A DNA stretch of 64,000 nucleotides. It comes from Marimonas arenosa (GTDB lineage Bacteria > Pseudomonadota > Alphaproteobacteria > Rhodobacterales > Rhodobacteraceae). The position numbers and the translations under genes were made by a program. The notes beneath the pieces were generated by a model. That model made no database searches. It saw only the letters and a program-made list of their open reading frames with translations, and was not told where the DNA came from. Position 1 is the first letter of the stretch, and each line of letters begins with the position of its first letter. Positions 9,272 to 17,630 of this stretch are shown piece by piece. The stretch spans positions 124,001 to 188,000 of the forward strand of contig NZ_JANHAX010000002.1 in NCBI RefSeq assembly GCF_030848945.1, in the 5' to 3' direction.

Positions 9272-10327
9272 TCAGTCGATGCCGATGATGATGTTGTAAC
9301 TGACGGTCGTGCCGCCGCGGTTGAATACCTCAATGGCGTGATCGCCCGATTGCCAGAGCTGGCCGCGATACTCCTGCGCCGGATCCATCGCTCCGAGGAG
9401 GAAGCTGCGGTCGGGGTTGAAGATCTGGTAGCTGAGCCCGGGCCCCTGAGGCGCGACCCGAACGTAAAGGGCTTGATTGGCCGCGGCACCGATCAGGTAA
9501 CGGCGCGATTCGCCAGGGGCCAGCGCGCCGGTCATCTCGCTGCCGGTGGTACCGGCGGCAAAGCGGACGCGGACGTCGGACGATGCGCCGGACTGGCCGG
9601 CGCCGTGATGCGTGGGCTGGACGGGCGCGGCGCTGGCCCGGTCGCTGCCTTCGATGAGGAAGTCGCCGGCAACCCAGCCTTCGTAGCCGGGATCGGCCAA
9701 TGTTGCGACGCGACACCAGCGGCGGCCTTCGGCCATGCGGCAGCCGAGATTGCGCAGGTTGGTGCCGTTGCCGATCTTGGTGACCGCGCCCGCTTCGGAG
9801 GAGGGGCCGGTGCGCATGTTCAGGCCGCCGCCCGAGGTGTTGACGCGCCAATAGTCCGGCCCGCCCTGAAGCCCGTCGGCGTAGTCGGATTGCACCGTGG
9901 CGCCAGTGGCACCGGTGATCGAGATGTCGAGGGCGTAGTCCGACACCTCGTTCCGGCGCGCGGCGACCCGCATCATGTAGACCGAGACGGTATAGTCGCC
10001 CGAACCCGGCAAGATGCCGTCAAAGCGGTTCAGGACCAGTGTCATCGAGCTGTTGGCGATGGCCTGATCGCCGGGGCCGCTGCCGGGGCCGTAGACGTTG
10101 AAATAGGTCTGGGTATTGCTTGGATTCAGAGTGATCGAGAGGCGCTGCCCGGCCTCGGCGCCGAGCTTGTAGGAGACCGACTCATAACCGGTGATCCGGT
10201 CGCGGATCGTGGTCCCGGACGCGCCTGCGGCGAAGTTCACCGTCTCGGTGCGGATATCTTGGGCGGAGGCAAGGGTCGCGGGAAAAAGCAGGCATAGTGA
10301 CGCGACGAGACGGACAGTATGTTTCAT
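9272..10327 (-). CDS. Secreted SH3-domain protein with two PliG-like lysozyme-inhibitor-type modules
   Basis: A 351-residue periplasmic or secreted protein with signal peptide MKHTVRLVASLCLLFPATLASA. The region after the signal (VNFAAGASGTT...SYKLGAEAGQRL...YFNVYGPG) resembles inhibitors of g-type lysozyme (PliG). A bacterial SH3 domain (GGGLNMRTGPSSEAG...GWVAGDF) follows at about residues 160-225, and a second copy of the first module (VRFAAGTTGSEM...YLIGAAANQAL...YQIFNPD) closes the protein. The module-SH3-module layout is read directly from the sequence; lysozyme inhibition is inferred. It has AAGGGAG before its ATG and stands alone. Confidence 0.85.
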   Translation of the reverse strand: MKHTVRLVASLCLLFPATLASAQDIRTETVNFAAGASGTTIRDRITGYESVSYKLGAEAGQRLSITLNPSNTQTYFNVYGPGSGPGDQAIANSSMTLVLNRFDGILPGSGDYTVSVYMMRVAARRNEVSDYALDISITGATGATVQSDYADGLQGGPDYWRVNTSGGGLNMRTGPSSEAGAVTKIGNGTNLRNLGCRMAEGRRWCRVATLADPGYEGWVAGDFLIEGSDRASAAPVQPTHHGAGQSGASSDVRVRFAAGTTGSEMTGALAPGESRRYLIGAAANQALYVRVAPQGPGLSYQIFNPDRSFLLGAMDPAQEYRGQLWQSGDHAIEVFNRGGTTVSYNIIIGID

Positions 10328-10423
10328 GACATGACACTCCCTTTTCTTGGGTCAGTGTGACCCAACCCGGTTGAAGCCCGCAAGGTTTCGGCGAGTCATT
10401 CCGCCAGACGGTGCACGCCGCAG

Positions 10424-10732
10424 TCAGAACCGCTCGCCGCGCAGCACCTCGCAATCGGTGATGCTGACCACGCCGATATGGCGTTCGACCACCTTGAAGG
10501 CGGCGTTGAGCCATTCCGGGCGGATGATACAGACGGTCTGCAGCATGCCTTCGGCGCGTCTGACCTGCCCCGAGCGCGACCACTCGCCCGACCGGCCCGA
10601 GCCGCCATAGACCTGCAGGATCGTGTAGCCTGTGACCCCGGCGCCCTGCAGCGCCGCGGCCAGGCCCAGGGCGAAGCACAAAACGAAGAGCCAGGCGAGA
10701 TTGTCCGCCGCCAGCTAAAGCTTTTCGGTCAT
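10424..10732 (-). pseudogene. PII-like regulatory protein gene with in-frame amber codon
   Basis: The C-terminal 60 residues look like a PII-like (SbtB/CPII-type) protein: GVTGYTILQVYGGSGRSGEW, then MLQTVCIIRPEW and a VVERHIGVVSITD end. Reading back, the only good ATG (10732) gives MTEKL followed by TAG at 10717-10715, then an unusually long hydrophobic stretch before GVTGYT. The frame after the stop could start only at a TTG (10681) with no ribosome site. I read it as a damaged gene, but translation from the TTG is not excluded. PII-like proteins of this type often accompany bicarbonate uptake genes, and a carbonic anhydrase lies 0.7 kb away. Confidence 0.5.
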
Positions 10733-10843
10733 GATCGAGCGTCGCCGTTGCGCGTGTTGCCTACTCTTCAGGAAGGCCGGAACGGGAGAAAACCAGCTGA
10801 CGGGAAAAACCGGACGATTTCGATCCGGAGCGTGGCGGTTTCG

Positions 10844-11386
10844 CTAGTTTGCCTCGGCCATCCGTTTAAGGTCGGCCAGGCCGCGTTCGAAATCCGTGCC
10901 CACCCAGCGGTCCATCATCAGGCCCAGCCAGCGACGCAGCGGGTTCATGCCCAGATCGGTGGTGAAGTGCCAGGTGATCAGGGTGCCGGTTCCGGCGGGT
11001 TCGAGGGTATAATCGGCCTGCGCGCCGCCCATCTGTCCGAAATCGAGGTCCGTGGTGACCCGCTTGCCAGCCACGCTCTCGGTAATGATCTGGGTGCCCG
11101 AACCGACCTTGGGATGATCCGACCGCCAGTCGAGCCGGTTGCCGATGCCGTTGTCTGGGCCGGACCAGGCCAGGCGCACATCCGGATCGAGCGCCAACCA
11201 GGGTGACCATTTCGCGGCTTCCCGGAGGGAGTTGACCAGGGGAAACACCTCGTCGGGCGTGGCATTGATGGTGATCGCGCGGCTGACATCGACCTGGCGC
11301 GGCAGCAAATAGGCCAGCGCCACGGCGGCGGCGATCAGCAACAGGATCAACCCGACCAGACGTCTGAAAAACCGCTTGATGCGCAT
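10844..11386 (-). CDS. SRPBCC (START-like) domain protein with N-terminal membrane anchor
   Basis: A 180-residue protein. Residues 9-28 form one hydrophobic helix, followed by a SRPBCC/polyketide-cyclase-like domain (VDVSRAITINATPDEVFPLVNSL...KWSPW). The family binds hydrophobic ligands in a deep pocket; for this type no substrate is known. GGAGGGG precedes the ATG. It lies between the damaged PII-like gene and carbonic anhydrase on the same strand, possibly in one transcript. Confidence 0.85.
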   Translation of the reverse strand: MRIKRFFRRLVGLILLLIAAAVALAYLLPRQVDVSRAITINATPDEVFPLVNSLREAAKWSPWLALDPDVRLAWSGPDNGIGNRLDWRSDHPKVGSGTQIITESVAGKRVTTDLDFGQMGGAQADYTLEPAGTGTLITWHFTTDLGMNPLRRWLGLMMDRWVGTDFERGLADLKRMAEAN

Positions 11387-11461
11387 GGTGCCCCTCCACG
11401 GACCGCAACCGTCATCTTGGAAGCTAGCATGGGAGAGGCCGGTGCCGGAAAGGCTGGCTGC

Positions 11462-12109
11462 TCAGATCGGCTGAAACCCGCCCGTTTCGGGAAGGAAATG
11501 TTCGACGCCGCCTTCGCCGATATCGTTCCACAGACCGTGAAGCGACAGCCGGCCTTTCTCGACTTCTTCGGCGACGAACGGGAAGGTCATCAGGTTCTCA
11601 AGGCTGACGATCACCGCCTGCTTTTCCAACGCATCGCGCTGGCTTTCCGATGGAAGCTCTTTCACCCGGTCGTAGCCGGGGCGCAGGATGTCCATCCAGC
11701 GGCCGACGAAGCTCGACGTTTCTTCGAGTTCCGGGGCGTGGCCGGAACACATGTCGAGGCAGCCCTGCACGCCGCCGCAGTTGGAGTGACCCAGCACAAG
11801 GATATGCGCGACCTTGAGCGCAGTGACGGCATATTCTACCGCCGCCGAGGTGCCGTGCTGCAGCCCGTCGGGCTTGTAGGGCGGCACCAGGTTGGCGATG
11901 TTGCGGTGAATGAAGAATTCGCCTTGATCGGCGCCGAAAATCGAGGTGACGTGAACGCGGCTGTCGCAGCAGGAAATGACCATCGCCCGGGGGCGCTGGC
12001 CCTCGTCGGCCAGGCGATGATACCAGGCCTGGTTGTCCTTGTAGGTGGTGGCCTTCCAGCCGTGATAGCGCTGGACCAGGTAGGAGGGCAGGGGCTTGGC
12101 GTGTTGCAT
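11462..12109 (-). CDS. Beta-class carbonic anhydrase
   Basis: Interconverts CO2 and bicarbonate in the cytoplasm. The 215-residue protein has the zinc and catalytic pattern of beta enzymes: Cys47, Asp49 and Arg51 in SCCDSRV, then His108 and Cys111 in GHSNCGG. The frame is open to 12184, but the ATG at 12109 (MQHAKPLPSYL) has GGAGA upstream and matches the family's usual start. Two genes downstream on the same strand is a PII-like remnant of a kind linked elsewhere to inorganic-carbon uptake. Confidence 0.94.
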   Translation of the reverse strand: MQHAKPLPSYLVQRYHGWKATTYKDNQAWYHRLADEGQRPRAMVISCCDSRVHVTSIFGADQGEFFIHRNIANLVPPYKPDGLQHGTSAAVEYAVTALKVAHILVLGHSNCGGVQGCLDMCSGHAPELEETSSFVGRWMDILRPGYDRVKELPSESQRDALEKQAVIVSLENLMTFPFVAEEVEKGRLSLHGLWNDIGEGGVEHFLPETGGFQPI

Positions 12110-12268
12110 ACTGTCTCCGTCAGCGTGACGCGTGTTTTTCCCGGCTGAATAGCCACTATTCACTGAGAATTCGAGAGAAAACACCCTGTGTGCCTAACCT
12201 TTTGGGAAGATAATTCGGCGAAGGATGGGCACCGTGCCGTGGGGGCGCAGATGTGAAGGGGTGAGAAC

Positions 12269-12649
12269 GTGGCTGAAGTGACCATTCTGGCTCAGGATGA
12301 GGCGGTTCGGCTGGACGCGGAAAAACTGGAAGCGCTCTATCGCCAGCTGGGCGATGTCAGTGCCGAAGATATCGTCTGCCGGGCGATGGAGGAACTGGCC
12401 GTCAAGCTAGCGCAAGTCGAGCGCCACTACCGCGAAGGCCGCGCCGGGGAAATGCGCAAGACCGCCCGCATGATCGTGGCGATCGCCGAGCAGATCGGCA
12501 TGCAGATGCTGGCGCGGGTGGCGGGCGACGCGGTCCGATGTCTCGATCATCGCGACGAGATTGCGCTGGCGGCCGTTCTGGCGCGGCTGATCCGCACCGG
12601 AGAGCGGTCGCTGACCGAAGTCTGGGAGCTACAGGATCTGTCGATCTGA
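12269..12649 (+). CDS. Conserved hypothetical helical protein
   Basis: A 126-residue soluble protein, mostly alpha-helical by composition, with a GTG start (12269) behind AAGGGGTGAG. It has no recognised motif, signal or membrane segment. It is acidic at the N-terminus (AQDEAVRLDAEKLEALYRQL) with repeated Ala/Met/Val heptads. It stands between the divergent carbonic anhydrase gene and the aminopeptidase gene. Codon use is like its neighbours, supporting a real gene. Function unknown. Confidence 0.7.
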   Translation: MAEVTILAQDEAVRLDAEKLEALYRQLGDVSAEDIVCRAMEELAVKLAQVERHYREGRAGEMRKTARMIVAIAEQIGMQMLARVAGDAVRCLDHRDEIALAAVLARLIRTGERSLTEVWELQDLSI

Positions 12650-12735
12650 CCGGCACTGCGCCGGCGCGCGCATGGGGTTGCAGGCGGCGCGGATCGGGAT
12701 AGGCTGGGTTTCGACGGTTGCAAACGGAGACCCCC

Positions 12736-14121
12736 ATGCCGATGACCTTCGCCGCCAACGATGCGGCCGCTTTGCCTCTCACCCTGCTCGACTCCGAAGC
12801 GCTTGAAAGCTGGCTTGAGGATCAGCCCGAACGCGTGGCCCGGTGGGTCCGCGGGTCGGGGTTCGAGGCCAAACTGGGCCAGGCGCTGGTCATTCCCGGT
12901 GAGAACGGTGCGCCGGTGGCGGCGCTGGCAGGCTATGGCGATGCCAAGGCGCGGGCGCGGGGCCGGTTCCACCTCGCCGGCGCTGCCGGCAAACTGCCCG
13001 AAGGCGTTTTCCGGCTGGAAGGCGACCTTGACGGCGCGGCACTGGAGCAGGAGGCGCTGGGCTGGCTTCTGGGAGAATACACCTTTGACCGCTACGCCAA
13101 GGCCAACGGGAACAAGGCGCAGCTTGTGGCCCCCGCGGGTGTCGATGCAGCGCGGCTCGAGGCGATCGCGGCGGGGGAAAAACTGACCCGTGACCTGATC
13201 AATACACCGGCGAGCGACATGGGGCCGGTGGCGCTCGAAGCGGCCTGCGTCGATCTGGCGGGACAGTTCGGGGCAGAGATCAACGCGATCCGGGGCGAAG
13301 GGCTTCTGGAGCAGAATTTCCCTATGATTCATGCGGTTGGGCGGGCCAGTGCGCAGGCGCCCCGGCTCATCGACATGACCTGGGGCGCGGCGGGTCCGAA
13401 GCTGACGCTGGTGGGTAAGGGGGTGTGTTTCGACACCGGCGGGTTGAACCTGAAGCCTGGATCGTCGATGGGATTGATGAAGAAGGACATGGGCGGTGCA
13501 GCCACGGTGATGGGGCTGGCGCGAATGATCATGGCGTTGAAGCTGCCGCTGCAACTGCGCGTGCTGATCCCGGCGGTGGAAAACGCGGTAAGCGGTGACA
13601 GTTTCCGGCCCGGGGATATCCTGACCAGCCGCAAGGGGCTGACGGTTGAGATCAACAACACCGACGCCGAGGGACGGCTGGTGCTGGCTGACGCGCTGGC
13701 GCTGGGGGCTGAAGCGGAGCCGGACCTGATGATCTCGATGGCGACGCTGACCGGTGCTGCGCGGGTGGCAGTGGGACCTGACCTGTCGCCTTATTTCAGC
13801 GATGATGCCGGGGTGGTTTCGGCGCTGGAAGACGGCGCCGCTCGGGTGGCCGACCCTGTCTGGCGGATGCCGTTCTGGACCCCTTACGAGAAGATGATCG
13901 AGCCGGGGATCGCTGATCTCGACAACGCGCCGAAGGGCGGGTTTGCCGGGTCGATCACGGCGGCCTTGTTTCTGCGGCGGTTCGCCGGGGAAACGACGCG
14001 GTACACCCATTTCGACATTTTCGGCTGGAACCCCACGGCGGCGCCGGGGCGGCCCAAGGGCGGGGTCGGTATGGGGGCGCGGGCGGTACTCGAGGCGCTG
14101 CCCGGGATGCTGGGCCTGTGA
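12736..14121 (+). CDS. Leucyl aminopeptidase family (M17) metallopeptidase
   Basis: Cytoplasmic two-metal exopeptidase removing N-terminal residues. The signature NTDAEGRL is at residues 308-315, and the metal/active-site Lys lies in VGKGVCFDTGGLNLK. At 461 residues it fits the shorter alphaproteobacterial group rather than full-length PepA, with the usual divergent N-terminal domain. The ATG at 12736 follows ACGGAGACC; the frame's upstream extension to 12718 lacks a site. Its stop codon overlaps the start of an NlpC/P60 gene, so the two are translationally coupled. Confidence 0.93.
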   Translation: MPMTFAANDAAALPLTLLDSEALESWLEDQPERVARWVRGSGFEAKLGQALVIPGENGAPVAALAGYGDAKARARGRFHLAGAAGKLPEGVFRLEGDLDGAALEQEALGWLLGEYTFDRYAKANGNKAQLVAPAGVDAARLEAIAAGEKLTRDLINTPASDMGPVALEAACVDLAGQFGAEINAIRGEGLLEQNFPMIHAVGRASAQAPRLIDMTWGAAGPKLTLVGKGVCFDTGGLNLKPGSSMGLMKKDMGGAATVMGLARMIMALKLPLQLRVLIPAVENAVSGDSFRPGDILTSRKGLTVEINNTDAEGRLVLADALALGAEAEPDLMISMATLTGAARVAVGPDLSPYFSDDAGVVSALEDGAARVADPVWRMPFWTPYEKMIEPGIADLDNAPKGGFAGSITAALFLRRFAGETTRYTHFDIFGWNPTAAPGRPKGGVGMGARAVLEALPGMLGL

Positions 14122-14987
14122 TGGATCGGCGGCGGACTCCGGCCAACGCGCGCGTGGCCGACGTGTCGCTGAAAGGGCAGGTCAAGGCCGAGCGGTTTGT
14201 CGACGGCGTTGCAATGCAGATTGGCGAAACCCGGGCTCCAATTCTCGCGGCTCCGAATGGGCCGCGCGAACGGGAACTGATCACCGGCGAGATTTTCACC
14301 GTTCTCGAAGAACATGAAGGAATGGCTTTCGGTTTTGCGGATAGGGACGGGTATTGTGGCTATGTCGCAGGCCATTTCCTGCATCCCCGCCGGGATGTCA
14401 CACATCGCGTCGTCGCGGTGCGGAGTTATCGCAAGGAAAACCCTGGACTTAAGGACACAAGCCGCGCCGTCGACCTCGTCTTCGGATCTTTGGTGCGGGT
14501 CGTCGATGCACGCGACGGGTGGTCGGAGATCGAGATTGATCTTTCCGGTCACGGCAAGCCGTTTCACCAGTATGTGCCCACCGTCCATCTTGCTCCGGTG
14601 GGCGATCTGTTTTCTGACCCGGTGAGTGTGGCGGAGCTGTTTCTTGGTACGCCCTATCTCTGGGGTGGTAACTCCGCCCTAGGAATCGACTGTTCCGGGT
14701 TGGTGCAGGCGGGGTGCCTGGCTTGTGGCATTGCCTGTCCGGGCGACAGCGACATGCAGGAGGCGGAGCTGGGCGCGCCGCTGTCCACGACCGCCCCTCT
14801 GCACCGGGGAGACCTGTTGTTCTGGACGGGGCACGTGGCCTGGGTGGTCGACCCGGAGACCATCCTGCATGCCAATGCGCACCACATGGCGGTGGCTTAC
14901 GAGGGGCTGGAGGAGGCAATCGCGCGGATTGAGGCGCAGGGGGATGGGCCGGTTACGGCACGGAAAAGATTGCAGGAACTGGGATGA
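14121..14987 (+). CDS. NlpC/P60 family cell-wall peptidase
   Basis: A 288-residue cysteine peptidase, probably a gamma-D-glutamyl/DAP-type murein or peptide hydrolase. The N-terminal half carries SH3-like segments, and the catalytic domain begins about residue 170 (FLGTPYLWGGNS), with Cys191 in GIDCSGLVQ and a histidine in DLLFWTGHVAWV. It has no signal peptide, which is common in Rhodobacteraceae homologues next to M17 peptidases. The start overlaps the preceding stop (TGATG; GTG at 14118 is an alternative). The pair may act on recycled murein peptides. Confidence 0.92.
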   Translation: MDRRRTPANARVADVSLKGQVKAERFVDGVAMQIGETRAPILAAPNGPRERELITGEIFTVLEEHEGMAFGFADRDGYCGYVAGHFLHPRRDVTHRVVAVRSYRKENPGLKDTSRAVDLVFGSLVRVVDARDGWSEIEIDLSGHGKPFHQYVPTVHLAPVGDLFSDPVSVAELFLGTPYLWGGNSALGIDCSGLVQAGCLACGIACPGDSDMQEAELGAPLSTTAPLHRGDLLFWTGHVAWVVDPETILHANAHHMAVAYEGLEEAIARIEAQGDGPVTARKRLQELG

Positions 14988-15290
14988 GCGAACGGTTTTT
15001 CGCGGCTCAGGCGGAGGTGTTCTGCCAGGACGGTTGTGCGACGGGTCGACGATGATCCGGGCGCAGGCCCCGGTTGGCGGCATCAGGCCGTTCGAGGTAA
15101 CGACCTGAGCGACGCTCGCTGAATTTCGCCGGGTGCAAAGTGGTGCGGAACTGGGCGGTCTGACCGAGAGCGTCGCTGTTCGAATCGCCGGGTCGAGCGG
15201 CGTTCCCGGGCGCGTCGATCATGTTGCAGCCGCCGCGCCCGGGCAAGATCGACGGTGCAAAGATTAACGCCCCCGCACGATGAAAACCGG

Positions 15291-15338
15291 CTGTCTGGCA
15301 ACCTGGCTGGCAGGCTGTCTGGCCCCCTGTCTGGCGTA
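15291..15338. repeat. Four-copy 12-bp tandem repeat
   Basis: CTGTCTGGC or CTGGCTGGC begins at 15291, 15303, 15315 and 15327, an exact 12-base period with the last three bases of each unit varying (AAC, AGG, CCC, GTA). Confidence 0.8.
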
Positions 15339-15472
15339 CGGTGGGGCAAGGATTTGGCAAGGGGCGAGGTTAACGCGGCGTGCGCCCCCCGGCACGCCGC
15401 CCACCCGCCCGCCCCGTCGTGCCGGGGGGCGCGGCGCGCGGGTTCGTCCGATATCGTTTGTGGCGCGCGGCG

Positions 15473-15508
15473 GATGCCTCCGGCGGGGATATTTTCGGAA
15501 AGAGGAAG
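15473..15508 (+). repeat. Rhodobacterales-type intergenic motif (GCCTCCGGCGGGGATATTT)
   Basis: GATGCCTCCGGCGGGGATAT followed by TTTCGGAAAGAGGAAG. I recognise this from memory as a sequence found many times between genes in Rhodobacter/Roseobacter genomes. CTCCGGCGGGG can fold weakly and is followed by a T-run. Only one copy was noticed in this window. Confidence 0.5.
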
Positions 15509-15584
15509 GGACGGGTCCGGGAAAGAGGCTGGACGCCACGACATTGTGTGACAGGATGGCAGTGGACCGGAAGGGAGAAAGCTC

Positions 15585-17630
15585 ATGTCGCAAGATCCGT
15601 TGTTGCAGCCCTACAGGCTGAAGCATCTGACTCTCAGGAACCGGATCATGACGACGGCGCATGAGCCCGCCTATGCCGAGGATGGCCTGCCGACGGAGCG
15701 CTACATCGCCTATCACGAGGCGCGCGCCAGGGCAGGGGTGGCGATGGCGATGACCGCCGGGTCGGCCAGTGTCAGCCGCGACAGCCCGCCGGCGTTCAAT
15801 AACCTTCTGGTCTGGAAGGACGAGGTGGTGCCCTGGGTGCAGCGCCTGACCGACGCGTTGCACGCGCATGGCTGCGCGGCGATGATCCAGCTGACCCACC
15901 TGGGCCGGCGCACCGGCTGGAACAAGGGGGACTGGTTGCCGTCACTGGCGCCGGGGCCGCACAAGGAGCCGGCGCACCGGGCCTTTCCCAAGGTGATGGA
16001 GGACTGGGACATCGCCCGGGTGATCAGCGATTTCGCCGATGCCGCCGAGCGGATGCAGGCCGGCGGCATGGACGGGATCGAACTGGAGGCCTACGGTCAT
16101 CTGCTGGAACAGTTCTGGAGCCCGCTGACCAACCGGATCGAAGGCGCGTACGGGCTGGGCAGCATCGAAAGCCGGATCCGGTTTTCGATGGAGGTGGTCG
16201 AGGCGATCCGCAAGCGGGTGGGGCCGGACTTCCTGGTCGGGCTGCGCTACACGGCGGATGAGACCGTGGCGGGGGGCACCACGGCGGAGGAAGGGCTGGA
16301 GATCGCGCGGCGCTTCCGCGACAGCGGCATGGTCGATTTCCTCAATGTCATTCGCGGACGGATTCATTCCGACCCGGCGCTGACCCAGGTGATCCCGCTG
16401 CAGGGGATGAAAAGTGCGCCGCACCTGGATTTCGCCGGCCGGGTGCGGGCCGAGATCGGCCTGCCCACCTTCCATGCCGCGCGGATCCCGGACGTGGCCA
16501 CGGCGCGGCACGCGGTCAGCGCCGGGCTTCTCGACATGGTGGGGATGACGCGGGCGCATATGGCCGATCCGCTGATCGTCGAGAAAGTCATGGCCGGGCG
16601 CGAGGACGATATCCGGCCCTGCGTCGGGGCGACCTATTGCCTCGACCGGATCTACGAGGCCGGCGGGGCGCTGTGTATCCACAACCCCGCCACCGGGCGC
16701 GAGCTGGAGATGCCGCATGTGGTCGGGCCGGCGCCTGAGCCGAAACGCATTGTGGTCGTGGGGGCCGGGCCCGGGGGCCTGGAGGCGGCGCGGGTGGCGG
16801 CGGAGCGCGGCCATGAGGTGACGGTCTTCGAGGCGCAGCCGGACCCCGGCGGGCAGGTGCGGCTTCTGGCGCGGGACGCGCGTCGGCGCGAGATGATCGG
16901 GATCATCGACTGGCGCATGACGCAATGCGCGGCGCGCGACGTCGCGTTCCGGTTCAACAGCTGGGCCGAGGCCGAGGATGTGACCGCGCTCGACCCGGAC
17001 GTGGTGATCGTGGCCACCGGCGGCCTGCCCAACCGGGTGCTGCTGGAGCAGCGCCGGGAGCAGGAGCTGGCGGTCACCGCCTGGGACCTGATCGCGGGCG
17101 ACGTGGCGCCGGGCCGGGACGTGCTGATCTATGACGAGAGCGGTGATCATCCGGGGCTGATGGCGGCCCAGGTGGCGGCGGCGGCCGGGGCGCGGGTGGA
17201 GGTGATGGGGCCGGACCGTGGCGTTGCACCCGAGGTCATGGGAATGAACCTGTCGCCTTACCTGGCGGAGTTGCAGCAGCAGGAGGTGACGTTCACGGTG
17301 GCGCGCCGGCTTTTCGGCGTGCGGCGTGACGGCAACCGGCTGATCGCGCGGATCGGGACGGACTATTCCGATCACGTCAGCGAGCGGGAGGTCGACCAGG
17401 TGGTGGTGAACTATGGCACCTTGCCGATGGATGCGCTGTATTTCGACCTGAAACCGCTGAGCCGGAACCTGGGCGCGGTCGATTACGAGGCGCTGATTGC
17501 GGGGCGGCCACAGGCAGTTGACCGCAACCCCGAGGGCGCGTTCATGCTCTACCGGATCGGCGACGCGGTCAGCGCCCGCAATATCCACGCCGCGATCTAT
17601 GATGCGCTGCGACTGGTGAAGGACATCTGA
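15585..17630 (+). CDS. NADH:flavin oxidoreductase, TMADH/N-methyl-amine demethylase-like
   Basis: A 681-residue flavoenzyme. Residues 1-365 form the FMN-binding old-yellow-enzyme barrel, followed by an iron-sulfur segment and a Rossmann FAD/NAD domain (VVVGAGPGGLEAARVAA, about 388-416). The layout matches trimethylamine dehydrogenase, dimethylglycine/N-methylproline demethylases and dienoyl-CoA reductase. The cluster ligands read Cys346, Ala349, Cys352, Cys364, so the position that is the second cysteine in TMADH is alanine. It is the first gene of an overlapping operon with a ProC-like reductase, which favours an N-methyl amino-acid substrate. Substrate is inferred. Confidence 0.9.
   Translation: MSQDPLLQPYRLKHLTLRNRIMTTAHEPAYAEDGLPTERYIAYHEARARAGVAMAMTAGSASVSRDSPPAFNNLLVWKDEVVPWVQRLTDALHAHGCAAMIQLTHLGRRTGWNKGDWLPSLAPGPHKEPAHRAFPKVMEDWDIARVISDFADAAERMQAGGMDGIELEAYGHLLEQFWSPLTNRIEGAYGLGSIESRIRFSMEVVEAIRKRVGPDFLVGLRYTADETVAGGTTAEEGLEIARRFRDSGMVDFLNVIRGRIHSDPALTQVIPLQGMKSAPHLDFAGRVRAEIGLPTFHAARIPDVATARHAVSAGLLDMVGMTRAHMADPLIVEKVMAGREDDIRPCVGATYCLDRIYEAGGALCIHNPATGRELEMPHVVGPAPEPKRIVVVGAGPGGLEAARVAAERGHEVTVFEAQPDPGGQVRLLARDARRREMIGIIDWRMTQCAARDVAFRFNSWAEAEDVTALDPDVVIVATGGLPNRVLLEQRREQELAVTAWDLIAGDVAPGRDVLIYDESGDHPGLMAAQVAAAAGARVEVMGPDRGVAPEVMGMNLSPYLAELQQQEVTFTVARRLFGVRRDGNRLIARIGTDYSDHVSEREVDQVVVNYGTLPMDALYFDLKPLSRNLGAVDYEALIAGRPQAVDRNPEGAFMLYRIGDAVSARNIHAAIYDALRLVKDI

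Larger units (their letters stand above)
14988..15584. other. Intergenic stretch with short repeats
   Basis: About 600 bp with no supported gene. It contains a 12-bp tandem repeat, a GC-rich block around 15400-15440, and a Rhodobacterales intergenic motif. AAGGGAG near 15570 is the ribosome site of the next gene. Confidence 0.6.

Noticed and set aside
15291..15338. CRISPR-like array
   Set aside because: Units are only 12 bp with no spacer of CRISPR length and no cas genes.
15942..17588. Minus-strand open frame of 548 codons over the flavoenzyme
   Set aside because: Shadow of a strongly supported sense gene.
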